Position numbers and translations under genes: made by a program
Notes under the pieces: generated by a model
Databases searched by the model: none
What the model saw: only the letters and a program-made list of their open reading frames with translations
Told to the model about the DNA's origin: nothing
NCBI GenBank assembly: GCA_033557465.1
Contig: CM066039.1
Location: 396,447,440 to 396,511,439 of the forward strand
From: Ichthyophis bannanicus
Lineage: Eukaryota; Chordata; Amphibia; Gymnophiona; Ichthyophiidae
Reading direction: 5' to 3'
DNA length: 64,000 nt
Part shown: positions 43,691 to 54,196 of the stretch, piece by piece
Layout of the letters: each line of letters opens with the position of its first letter
Numbering within the stretch: position 1 is the stretch's first letter

Positions 43691-44221
43691 ATCATGTATG
43701 AGATATCGGTGGTGATTTTCTGGTTGCTAACCTGGAACATCTTTGAAGTGCAGTAAATTCACATTTGTATATTTGCACAAATCAATGCTCAGGAGATGGG
43801 GAAAGGTGTTGCTCTTACAGATGACTAAAGCAGCCGGCAAGTACCGGCACCTGGCCCGTGACTTTAAAGACTGGTTCTGGATAGATGGAAGATTTCACCC
43901 TGACAGCTGCTGAAGAAAGAAGCTGCCAACTGCCCACCAGATTTGTGCAGTGGCAGTGGGTAGAGTTGTTTCTGCCAGTCACTAAGGACAGGAGGTCACT
44001 GCCTGAACCCTCTCACAGCAGCTGGCTCTTTGAGAAGGTGGGAGGGAGGAGAAGAAAGAAGGTCTGGACGGGGGAGCAGTGACAGAGACGGCACCCCCTC
44101 CTAAGACAGTAGCATTTTTTTGTTACAAAATCACCTCTGATAGGGGGACACAGTCTTGGGTCAGCTGTGACTTTGGTTCAGGGCAGGAGAGCTGGCTGTC
44201 ACATAAATCCGCTGCTGTGTT
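43691..44221 (+). other. Intron 1, unassigned
   Basis: No feature was recognised. Confidence 0.4.
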
Positions 44222-44365
44222 TATGCAATGCAATGTCAGTGCTGACTCCTGGCAACCCAGCAGTGGGTTTTCTTGGCAGTGTGACCGGAAGCACGTTGCC
44301 AGGTCTTTCTTCCGAGGCAGTGGAGGGTTAAGTGACTTGCCAAAGGCCACAAGGATATTGTGACA
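44222..44365 (-). mobile_element. SINE fragment, same family as 44863-45080
   Basis: The reverse complement has ccttgtggcctttggcaagt, cacttaaccctccactgcct and the cggaagaaagacctggcaac block in the same order as the complete copy. The tRNA head and BovB-like tail are incomplete. Confidence 0.7.
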
Positions 44366-44862
44366 GTATAGGGGTTGTGGTTTAAACATGAGAAGGGAAC
44401 TAACAAGAGGAGGCAGGTGTCCTGAATCAGAAGTGCTCCCACTTTATGGCTGGCACCTTGTAGGGATCCTTAGCGTGCGCAGCAATATCTGGGCAGAATG
44501 GATGGACGAATCAGACTTTTTCTGCTGTCATGTACTGTGCTAGCATGTCCACATGTGGCAGGCTGAGATTAAGTACGAACAGAACCTCATGAGATCATGT
44601 GATCTATGTGCTGCCTCCAGCCAGAATTCACTCTACCGACATTACCTCAGAGTCTTACCAGTTAAGAACCCACAGTGTCTGAGATTCCTCTACACCTTTA
44701 CCAAAAGAGAGCTGCCATAAATTTGTCCTGCTAACCCCTAATCCCATTGCTGTTTGCCCTGTTTTGCAGTTGCATTTTGACAGGAACTTTGCCTCAGTTG
44801 ATTCTGTATTGCTCGTCGTCTCTACGATCAGGTTATTCAACATTTCACCATACACTGGAGGA

Positions 44863-45080
44863 GTAGCCTAGTGGTTAGAGCAACTGCCTCATGCCCAGAA
44901 AATCAAGGGTTCAATTCCCACTGGCACTCCTTGTGACCTTGGGCAAGTCACTTTACCCTCCATTGCCTCGGAAGAAAAGGCTGGCAATCTACTTCCAGTG
45001 ATACATTGCAAGAAAACCCAGAGGTAGCTGGGTCGCTATGAGTCAACACTGACTTGATGGCACTTAAAATTTAAAAAAAA
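44863..45080 (+). mobile_element. tRNA-headed SINE with BovB-like tail
   Basis: An A-box-like tagcctagtggttagagc (44871-44888) and a B-box-like gggttcaattcc (44907-44918) form a tRNA-derived RNA polymerase III promoter. A unique body follows. The last part, gggtcgctatgagtcaacac then gacttgatggcactt, matches the 3' end of the BovB LINE at 4092. Sharing a 3' end with a LINE is how such SINEs borrow the LINE's reverse transcriptase. It ends in an A-rich tail. Confidence 0.82.
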
Positions 45081-45424
45081 ATGAGGCAGCAGAGAGTCCT
45101 TCAGATTCCTTTGTCTTCAGTTTATAACACTCATCATTCTCTCTCTTGCCAATTCCCTGCCTCCTTCACCCTTTCAGTTCTGCCAGGCAGCGTCTGCCCT
45201 CTCTCCGGCTGGACTTAAGATGTTGGCGCCCATAGGCAGGGCCAGAAATCACTGGGGAGCAATGGGAAATCAGGCCCTCATTTAGCCCAGATATTTGGAG
45301 CATGTAAAATCTGACACCCTATGCTATTGCCTATATCTAAATTCTGACTTGCCCCCCCCCCCCATTTCATCTTTTTGCCAACACTTACATTCTGTTCAGC
45401 TGGGATTGTTCCTGCTTCATGATC

Positions 45425-45545
45425 AGAAGGTGTGCTGAGGTATCTAATGTAGATAGGCTTAAAAAGGGGTTGGATAAATTCCTAGATGAGAAAATGTTAA
45501 ATGGTTACTAGGGAACTATTCCTTGGGAAGTGTCAGATAGTTCCT
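45425..45545 (+). mobile_element. Old CR1 C-terminal scrap
   Basis: A coding trace (LKRGLDKFLDEKMLNGY-like) around 45455-45505. Diverged. Confidence 0.55.
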
Positions 45546-45664
45546 GGTGACCTGGACTAGTCATTGTGGATGGAATATCTTAGTGGATAATACTCAGCCT
45601 GTGGTGGTCAGAGATTTTTGTGGGTAAAATTGTCCAGACACTGAGCGCTGGTATCTGGATGGCA

Positions 45665-46410
45665 AGGAAATCCACAGTACTACATTTTAACTTTCAAAAG
45701 GGAGAGTATGATAAATGAGGAAAGTAGTTAAGAAACAACTAAAAGGAGCAGCTGCAAAGGTTAAAGATTTCCATCAAGCATGAGTGGTGTTTAAAAGCAA
45801 TATCTTGGAAGCCCAGACCAGATGTATTCCACGCTTTAAGAAAAGTGGAAGGAAGGCCAAAAAACTGCCAGCATGGTTTAAAGGCGAGGTCAGAGAGGCT
45901 GTTGTTGCCAAAACAGCATCTTTCAGAAAATGGAAAAAGGAGCTAAATGACAAAAACGGGAAACAAGATAAGCACTGGCAAGGTAGATGTAAGACATTGA
46001 TAAGGCAGGCAAAGAAAGAATTTGAAAAAAAGCTTTCTGTGGAAGCAAAAACACACAATAAAACCTTTTTCAAGTACATTCATAGCAAAAAAACTGTAAG
46101 AGAGTCAGTTGGACCATTGGATAATAGAGGGGTAGAAGGGGCACTAAGTGAGAATAAGGCCATAGCGGAGAGACTGAAATAATTCTTTGCTTTGGTCTTT
46201 ACCGAAGATGATGTATGGAAGTTACCTGTGCTTGAAAAAGTATATGAAAAGGTGATGTATTGGAAGAATTGAAATACATATTGATAAACCGGGAAGATGT
46301 ATTACAACTATTTGATAAACTGAAAAGTAGCAAATCACCTGGACCAGGTCGTATACACCCAAGGGTGTTGAAAGAACTGAAATATGAGATTGCAGACCTA
46401 TTATTGATAA
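45665..46410 (+). mobile_element. CR1-type LINE, left part of a split copy
   Basis: The linker-to-RT coding (KLPAWFKGEVREAVVAKTAS, KHWQGRCKTLIRQAKKEFEK, FFKYIHSKKTV, then KSSKSPGPGRIHPRVLKELK) runs to the insertion point after cctattattgataa. It continues at 49250. Several stops and frameshifts are present. Confidence 0.88.
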
Positions 46411-46914
46411 CACAGGTACACTACCAAAAAACTGCCTCCAGTTTTGCAACTGATTCCTATAGATTTTGGGGTGCTGAATCCAGGAAAAATAGCCAAAATG
46501 TTCCATCACGTCACGTTTTCTTGCAAAATTAGATTTCTTACCCATATAAGGAATGTTCACATAATTTCTTTTTAGCCGACTGCAGTTTATTTTCTTGGCC
46601 CAAAATAGAGGTTGTAATGGTTAACTAACTAGAAACACTCCCTCATGATATTTTAGAGTGTTTTGTATTCATTTTATACATTAACAGGACAATTGGGAGG
46701 CGGGGGGCTAAATCCAGTACTCGCGCTGGCGCATGTTCTTTCCTGTTCGCCTCACCTCGTTCGCTCGCTCAAACACGGTGGTTGCGACATGAACGTTCCT
46801 GTCAAATTTCAGTTTCTTGCAAGTTCATTATTACCTTTTGTTTGCTCAGTCGTAATCCAGCTTTATTCCGAAGTGGTTCACTACAGTTGTAGTTTGCAGT
46901 GCTGTGTATTTGTG

Positions 46915-48642
46915 ATGGCTCACAGAGCCAGAGGTTGCGTCAACTCTCCGGACAGTTTTTGTTTTATTTGTGGGGAATATACCGTGAAAAAGCGGCAGAG
47001 GAACATTTCTGCATTTATTAAAAAAGTATATTTCGCCTATTTCGGTTTGAAGTTAGGCGATCAAGACAAACCGTGGGCTCCTCGCAAAGTGTGCAAGACA
47101 TGTGAGGAAGATCTACGCTTATGGATGAAAGGTAAAAAACAAGCATTTCGTTTCGGAATACCTATGATGTGGCGTGAACAAAGAAACCACAGCAGTGACT
47201 GCTATTTTTGCTCTTGCATTGTGAAGGGATACAACTTAAAAAATAAGAACGTAATAAGTTACCCCAACCTTCCCTCAGCAATTAGGCCTATGCCTCATAG
47301 TAACGAAGTACCTGTGCCTGAACCACCAAAATCTTTGGATCATATTTGTGTGGACGGTTCTGATCATGATGAGACTCATCAGATGGCTTTTCCCGATGAG
47401 TCCAGTACTTCCGAGTTTGAAACTGAACCAGATCCGAAACCTGAACTTTTCTCTCAAGCTGAATTGAATGATTTAGTCCGGGATTTAGGACTCCCAAAAG
47501 ATGCTGCCCAACTGCTAGGTTCTCGGCTTAAACAGAAAAATCTATTGTCACCAGGAACAACTTTTTATTGGTACCGCAACCGCGAGACACAATTTTTGAA
47601 GTATTTCAGCAAAGAGGAAGATTTGGTATTTTGCAACGATATATACGGAGTGATGGAAAAGTTTAAACTCAAGTATGATCCTGCTGAATGGCGGCTGTTC
47701 ATTGATTCATCAAAAGACAGCATAAAAGGTGTTCTTCTTCATAATGGCAACACATTCGCTTCAGTTCCTATTGCTCACTCTGTTATTCTCCAAGAAAAAT
47801 ATGAGAATTTGGCCCTGATTCTTCAGAAGATTCGTTATGATGAGCATAAGTGGATGATTTGTGGAGACTTTAAAATTCTATCCATGCTATTAGGGCAGCA
47901 ATCCGGTTTCACCAAATATCCCTGCTTCCTTTGCTTGTGGGATAGCCGGGCCCGCGACCTACACTGGGGGAAAAAAGACTGGCCAATTCGGGAGTATTTG
48001 AGACCCGGTGAGAAAAATGTTCTTCATGAGAGCTTGGTACCTCGTGATAAAATTCTATTACCACCTCTCCACATTAAGTTGGGTCTCATTAAGCAATTCA
48101 TCAAGTCCCTTCCAAAAGATGGTGAGTGCTTTTGGTACCTTTGCTCAAAGTTCCCCCAACTTTCTGAAGCAAAGCTAAAGGAAGGAGTGTTTGTTGGCCC
48201 TGATATAAGGAAACTTATTTCAGATGGAGCATTCGCTGAAACGATGTCTGAGAAGGAAAAAAAAGCCTGGGATTCCTTCAAGGATGTTGTTCTCAAATTC
48301 TTGGGGAACAGGCGGAATGAGAACTATAAGGATATTGTTGCCAGGATGCTCAATGCCTTCAAAGAACAAGGCTGTAACATGAGCCTGAAAGTCCATTTCT
48401 TGCACTCCCATGTGAACTACTTTCCCGAAAACTTGGGGGCGTACAGTGAAGAACAAGGTGAAAGGTTTCACCAGGACATCAAGGACGCAGAGAGAAGGTA
48501 CCAAGGAAGATGGAACACCACTATGATGGCTGATTTCTGCTGGTTGCTGCTGCGGGAAACCCCAGATGAAAAATACGCCAAGCAGCGCACCAAGAGAAGC
48601 ATTCGGGGGAAGAAGAAACGGGCCCACCAGGAGATTGATTGA
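46915..48642 (+). CDS. Transposase-like protein, 575 aa, intact
   Basis: The ATG at 46915 (gtgATGgct) begins MAHRARG and is preferred over earlier in-frame ATGs at 46663 and 46789 because the zinc-binding region starts just after it. CxxC pairs lie at residues 16/19, 60/63 and 96/99. The presumed catalytic region has D264 (LFIDSSK), D318 (ICGDFK), a CFLC pair at 337-340 and H386 (LHIK), then HFLHSHV and SEEQGERFHQD near 494-521. The D-D-CxxC-H order resembles CMC-group DDE transposases, but I cannot assign the superfamily firmly. It ends in a basic tail (KRSIRGKKKRAH) that could direct nuclear import. The frame has no stops, so the protein could still be active. Confidence 0.88.
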   Translation: MAHRARGCVNSPDSFCFICGEYTVKKRQRNISAFIKKVYFAYFGLKLGDQDKPWAPRKVCKTCEEDLRLWMKGKKQAFRFGIPMMWREQRNHSSDCYFCSCIVKGYNLKNKNVISYPNLPSAIRPMPHSNEVPVPEPPKSLDHICVDGSDHDETHQMAFPDESSTSEFETEPDPKPELFSQAELNDLVRDLGLPKDAAQLLGSRLKQKNLLSPGTTFYWYRNRETQFLKYFSKEEDLVFCNDIYGVMEKFKLKYDPAEWRLFIDSSKDSIKGVLLHNGNTFASVPIAHSVILQEKYENLALILQKIRYDEHKWMICGDFKILSMLLGQQSGFTKYPCFLCLWDSRARDLHWGKKDWPIREYLRPGEKNVLHESLVPRDKILLPPLHIKLGLIKQFIKSLPKDGECFWYLCSKFPQLSEAKLKEGVFVGPDIRKLISDGAFAETMSEKEKKAWDSFKDVVLKFLGNRRNENYKDIVARMLNAFKEQGCNMSLKVHFLHSHVNYFPENLGAYSEEQGERFHQDIKDAERRYQGRWNTTMMADFCWLLLRETPDEKYAKQRTKRSIRGKKKRAHQEID

Positions 48643-49246
48643 CCCAAGAATGACTTTAAAATATAAACTGTGTTGAGAAATATCGTGTTTTTACTAAACT
48701 TTGAAATAAAAATTTGCTAGTTATTACCACAGTGTCGGATCTCATTTATTAGAATTTTATTTTCACACCATCGGGTGTTTGTCTTCATGTATTGCAATGG
48801 TGCGGTTTGCGTTTTCTATTCTTACATACATACCTGTACAACATTTTTTGCACATTTCTTTGCTTTGCTTTGTGTCTAACCTCGCTCTTATATGCTCAAT
48901 GTTTGTGCACATGTATGTGGCTGTTTTAAGTGCAGACAATTTTGCTACCATCACAGTGTGTTTTGTTGACATTACTCTATTCTTATGTGCTGCCTTGTTA
49001 CAATTTTCTTTATTTTTATTTGAATAACTACTAAACAATTAGTATAAAGAATTCATCCAAGAAACTTTTATCTCGATCACACTCAATCAGAAACGTTCAC
49101 CTCAAACTGCTAACCCAATGTAGCAAAAAATCTGTACGTGATGGAGCAAATTGGTTACCAGATTTGGATTCAGCGCACCAAAAAATGTAAAAATCAATCG
49201 AAACATTAGAGGCAGTTTAAAAAAAATTTTTTTTAGTGTACCTGTG
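48643..49246 (+). other. 3' non-coding part of the transposon
   Basis: AT-rich; a polyadenylation signal AATAAA lies shortly after the stop, and the right TIR closes the element. Confidence 0.7.
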
Positions 49247-49249
49247 TAA

Positions 49250-50803
49250 TTTGTGAATTATCATTAAAATCATCTGTAGTACCGGAAGATTGGAGAATGG
49301 CCAATGTAATGCCAATTTTTAAAAAGGGTTCCAAGAGTGATCCGGGAAACTACAGGCCAGTGAGCCTGATATCAGTACCAGGCAAAATGGTAGAAATCAT
49401 CATAAAGAATAAAATTACTGAACATGTAGATAGTCATGGCTTAATTGGAGACAGCCAACATGGCTTTAGACAAGGAAGATCTTATCTTACTAATCTATTA
49501 TGTTTTTTTGAAGGTGTGAATAAACAGGTAGAAAAAGGTGAGCCAGTTGATATAGTGTATCTGGATTTTCAGAAAGCCTTTGACAAGGTCCCTCATGAGA
49601 GACTCTTGCTGATATTAAAAAGTCATGGGATAGAAGGCAGTGTACTATTGTAGATCAGGAACTGGTTAGAAGATAGAGAGCAGAGAGTAGGACTAAATGG
49701 CCAATTTTCTCATTGGAGAAAGGTGAACAGTGGAATATCCAAGGGATCTGTGCTGGGTCCGCTGCGTTTTAACATATTCATAAATGACCTGGAAATGGGA
49801 ATAACGAGTGAGGTTATCAAATTTGCAGATGACACAAAATTATTCAAAGCTACTAAAACACAAGAGGATTATGAAAAACTGTAAGAGGACCTTGATAAAT
49901 TGGAAAGCTGGATGTCCAAACAGCAGATGAAATTTAATGTGGACAAGTGCAAAGTTATGCACTTGGAAAGAAAAACCCAAACTTCGGTTACACGATGCAA
50001 GGTAACACCTTAGAAACTACCACCCAGGAAAAAGATTTAGGCGTCATCATAGACAATACATTGAAACCTTCTGCCCAGTGTGCAGTGGCGGCCAAGAAAA
50101 CAAATACGAGAATGCCGGGTATCATAAGGAAAGGAATGGAGAGTAATACAAAGGATATTATAATGTCTCTGTATTGTTCCATAGTATGATTTCACCTTGA
50201 ATACTGTGCGCAGTTCTGGGTGCCATATCTTAAAAAGGATATAACAGAATTAGAAAAGGTACAGAAAAGAGCAACAAAAATGGTGAAGGGGATGGAAGGA
50301 TACTCCTATGAGGAGATGCTTAAAAGGTTAGGGCTCTTCAACTTGGAAAAGAGACGGCTGAGGGGAGATATGATAGAGGTCTATAAATTAATGAATGGAG
50401 TGGAACGGGTAAACGTAGATCGATTGTTTACCTTATCAGAATATAGAAAGACTAGGGGACATGCAATGAAGCTACAGTGTAACCAGTTTAAGACTAATAA
50501 GAGAAAATATTTTTTCACTCAACGTGTAATCAAACTCTGGAATTTGTTACCGGAGGATGTAGTAAAAGCTGTTAGTGTAGCTGGGTTTAAAAAAGGTTTG
50601 GACAAGTTCCTGGAGGAAAGGTCCATAAACCATTATTAAAGGAGACCCGTGAAATCCACCGTTACCCCGGGACAAGCATTGTGAAAACTATGTACCTTTT
50701 GGGAACCTGCCAGGTTTTGTGACCTGGACTGGGCGCTGTTGGAAACAGGATACTGGGTTTGATGAATGTTGGTCTGACCCAGTATGGCATTTATTATGTT
50801 TTT
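49250..50803 (+). mobile_element. CR1-type LINE, right part of the split copy
   Basis: Resumes with ttgtgaattatcattaaaat and runs through RT (HGFRQGRSYLTNLL, YLDFQKAFDKVPHERLL, SVLGPLRFN, KFADDTKLF) and the C-terminal region to the family 3' end (gtctgacccagtatggcatt). Stops are present at about 49651 and 49883. Confidence 0.9.
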
Positions 50804-53638
50804 ATGGTGCTAAATGTGCAGGTTTAGTGGTCCACGGCAGCGTTGTTAGATAGGTGACATTCAGCTGCTCCACTTTGTTGCTCTCCTGAGTTATGGGGCT
50901 TGTTCTCTCTCTCTGCAGGACGTATCCACTACACATGCCCTGCTAGCCGCATCAGACCTTCTGAAGACTCCTTACATCTCACTCTATAGCAGCATAAGAG
51001 TTAGCTAGTGCTGTGCAGGTACCTACGAGGCAGTGGCTGCTCCGTAGAGCTTACAGTCTAACAGGAGGCTTCAGGGAGGTCATTAGTGTATGCAGAATGG
51101 TTATTTCGTCTTCCCTCAGGGCCTTCTGCATGTAACAGCGCATTGTGTGTTATTCTGTGACTGTGACCACTGGGAAGCTGCTCTCCACTGTTTGCTCATC
51201 ATTTTTTGTTTCTATAAACTTGGTGTCATCTGTTTTCCTATTCTGCTCAGCCAATTTCCTGTGACACCTTCACAGTTCTGCTCATGGGAACATACCACAG
51301 CGTGTTATATAAAAAAGCTTTTATAGGATAGGTGTGTAGTCATGATGGTGCACTTGGGGAATGGAGGGGGAGGAGAGTGTATGCCAGGTCTGGCACAAAT
51401 TCTCTGATAATTCACTTTTGTGCCAATTCCAAATTAGCTGGAAACAGAAATGATTGCAAAAAGCAACTTCTGTGTCAGTTTTATTGAGACCAAGGTCGCC
51501 ACCTGCAGCATCTACTGGTCGTTCATCTCCCCACCAGTGCACTTCTGTCCTGACCCATGGCCCCCAGTCTCATTCCAGTACCATGTCTTTCCACAACAGG
51601 GGCTCCCAGTTGGAACTGTAATATGACCAAACAACGTTATAGGAGCTAGGTAACAAAGATACAGCCAAAATGTTTGCCCTGGCACCTGAGCCAGGATTTC
51701 ATGCCAGAGCCTTAGAGCTACTCCAGGCTTTGCTCTGCACAGCCAGACATCAGTTCAGGTTATACTCTCATGACAAAACATTTTAACATTTCTGAACAAA
51801 CAGTTGGGAGAATTAATCCTCTAATTTGCATGTTTCTACTACTACTACTACTACATAGACCTTCAAGTTACTGTGTGATGTCTGTTGTGACTGGGAAGAT
51901 TCCATGTCCAGGGCGTCGCTCCATACTTCTGCCCGTCTTCGTCATCTGCGAGTTCGGCATTTAATCATCTTTCTTTACATCAGGTGCCCAAGGAGCTTCT
52001 TGGCGGCTCCACTAATAGGACATCCAACTCCTTCTCCTCAGGACATTGCTTTTCTCTCTCCCTACCCAAGATCTTCTCAAGGAAAGAGTAGGGTCAAACT
52101 GTCTGAAGAGTTATAAAACTGACACCTTAAAGAAGGAATTGAGATATGTACATCAAAGCGGCAGTGGGAGGAATGTCACACAGGTGTAAAAACCTCCAAA
52201 ACTGAAGGACAGGAGCACTGGATTTCCAACTGTTTCTTTACATTTTGAGGTCTTCCTATTAGTTTGACTAACAAATGCAAGTAGATCCTTGTGGTCCTAG
52301 ATTGTTGGAATCACAACACATGTTCACTGAAACCCTGGCTGGGAAATGAGCTATTTCACGTGCTTGTTTTTGTTTGGTGTCCTGACAGGGTTAAAGGGCT
52401 GCTAACCCTTCCAGGCAGATGGGTTGGGATTCAAAGGCCATCCTGTGACACTGCAGATGGCAGGTGTTTTGGTGTCCTGTGATACTGCAGGAGGGAGGCT
52501 GCTGTTTCCTGTCTCTAGAGGCTCCTCACCGATGACGGCTTGGAAGGAAGTTCTGCTTGCCATGTACATAGCAGAGACATGTTGCTGACTGCAAACTTCC
52601 AGATCTGGCACATACTTTGACAGCCAGCGCTCTTGGATTTCAACTCCTACTATTGAAATGGAGGATATGAAGCAGGGGTGACACTTGCACTCAATGAGCT
52701 CTTACTGAAGAAATTAACATGGACCCAAGATGGTGGAGATGGGGTCCCCTTTAGAGCTCCAGTAAGGAATCTGGGTAAGAGGTGTAGGGATATGCATGAA
52801 AACTGAAGAGGGTTTCTGGAACAGAGTGAGTGTGGGTGGATATTGAGGATGAGGGAGGGGAATGACTGGGTGTGGGGGCAGAGGTATGATATGCATGGGG
52901 CTGTCTGGGACAGTAAGAATGTGGGGGGCAGCTGTTGTAGGTGAAATCCTGAAGTGTGGGAGTGGGGCTTTGTATGTCGGGGGCAGGATGAAGAAGTGTG
53001 ATGTATGGGAGTATGTGTAGGTGGGGTGCCTGGGGCAGTGGTATAGGGGTGTGTGTGTGTGTGTGAGGAACCAAGGAGGAGGGTGTCGGGAGCTCAGCAC
53101 ATTGTGTGAAGGAGGGGAATCTGGTCTAAAGACAGTATCTGAGTTAGTGGCACAGAGGGAAGATGTTAGGATGGGGTGTCAGGGATACATTGGTGAGTTC
53201 AGGGTAACACCTCCATACTTCATGGCAAATAAAATCTGTCAGGCTGGGGTACTGGGAGAAAATGAGTGCAGCAGACACTGCACTTACCTGCAGCTGTGTT
53301 GTCACACTGCCTCCGACTGCCTAATCCTCCTTGCAGCCGGGCACCAGGATCCTCATTTGTTGCTGCTTGGAGGCCAAGTGTTGCAGGATGATCTGTGAGT
53401 TCTCACAGATCTTATCACGAGACGTAGCCCTATGACAGCAGGCGAGGAGGCAAATAAGTGCTTCCACTGCAGCCCAGTCACAGGATCGGTAAGTACAGTA
53501 TCTGCAACACCACCTCCAAGCATGCCAGCACTGTGACTCTGCTGCCCCTCGGATTCTAGCAATGTGCAGCTACGGCCCCCTGGTCACTGGTCCTGGCTCG
53601 TTGGCAGGCTCGCCACTGGTGGCTACTCCACAGACATG
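50804..53638 (+). other. Intron 1, 3' part, mostly unassigned
   Basis: A short (CTA)n run lies at about 51836-51854 and a G/T-rich tract at about 52790-53070. The 51770-52560 stretch and the rest show no recognisable gene or transposon. Confidence 0.4.
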
Positions 53639-53639
53639 A

Positions 53640-53905
53640 AGCTGAAAGTAGGGAGATTCAGAATAACATCAGGAAATATTTCTTCATGGAAAAGATGGTG
53701 GATGCCTGGAGGCAAAAAGAGTAGAGGGATTCAAAGTGGTTTGGGATAAACCCAGTGGTTACCCTAATGGCAAGATGGAAAGCAGGTACAGGGCACCTCA
53801 GCTTCGCAGAATGGCAGGTACAATGCTTCTATCCTCTGGGCAGAATAGAGGGGCTGCTTCCATCTTTAGCCACTGCCATCTACCACGTTGCTATGGGTTT
53901 TTGCA
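53640..53905 (+). mobile_element. Old CR1-like 3' fragment next to exon 2
   Basis: A coding trace KLKVGRFRITSGNISSWKRW matches the CR1 C-terminal segment around the conserved FR...SGN motif. A tctgggcagaatagaggggc and tgccatctaccacgttgcta 3' end follow. It ends about 80 bases upstream of exon 2. Confidence 0.65.
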
Positions 53906-53982
53906 GGTTAGGCAAAATGAAATTCCAGCAAAGAGAGAGAGAATCTGAATGTGCTGCTGTGCTTTCCCCCTTCTCTCTGCAG

Positions 53983-54196
53983 GTAGAATGCAGCTGCCCT
54001 GACCAGTGCCTCTGTTCGGACGTCCCTCGGGTTTGTCCACCTGGTGTTAGCCTGGTGACTGATTCCTGCAGCTGCTGCAAAGTGTGTGCCAGACAGTACA
54101 ACGAGGACTGCAGCCCCACTCACCCCTGTGACCAAATCAAAGGACTGCACTGTGATTACGGAGCGGTGTCCACCTCCAGCAAGGGGATCTGCCGAG
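53983..54196 (+). CDS. CCN1-like: CCN1-like exon 2: IGFBP domain
   Basis: The acceptor ttctctctgcag|gt precedes 214 coding bases beginning VECSCPDQCLC. The exon encodes the cysteine-rich IGFBP-like domain (CPPGVSLVTDSCSCCKVCA, QYNEDCSPTHPCD, KGLHCDYGA, KGICR). The GCGCCxxC signature of the family appears as SCSCCKVC, as also occurs in CCN variants. It ends in phase 1 at cgag|gtagga, which matches the CCN exon structure and joins to GCA AAG in exon 3. Similarity to CCN1 is clear but lower than usual between orthologues, so a CCN1 paralogue is favoured. Confidence 0.93.

Larger units (their letters stand above)
46411..49246 (+). mobile_element. Complete DNA transposon, 2,836 bp, TAA target duplication
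   Basis: Perfect 13-bp terminal inverted repeats (cacaggtacacta) start at 46411 and end at 49246. An imperfect extension on both sides shares an actgcctc block. The 3-bp TAA is duplicated at 46408-46410 and 49247-49249. The flanks form one CR1 copy, so the empty site can be predicted exactly. It encodes one open 575-codon transposase-like protein and has an AATAAA at about 48704. The CA-initial ends and 3-bp duplication fit the CACTA/Mirage/Chapaev group, especially Chapaev3-like elements. TAA also fits the TWA rule of PIF/Harbinger. Confidence 0.93.

Noticed and set aside
44871..44920. tRNA gene
   Set aside because: A- and B-box-like motifs exist, but the sequence continues into a SINE body with a LINE-like tail and does not form a complete tRNA.
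46663..46914. Longer N-terminus for the transposase
   Set aside because: The upstream in-frame extension lacks motifs and includes promoter-like GC-rich sequence; the ATG at 46915 directly precedes the zinc-binding region.
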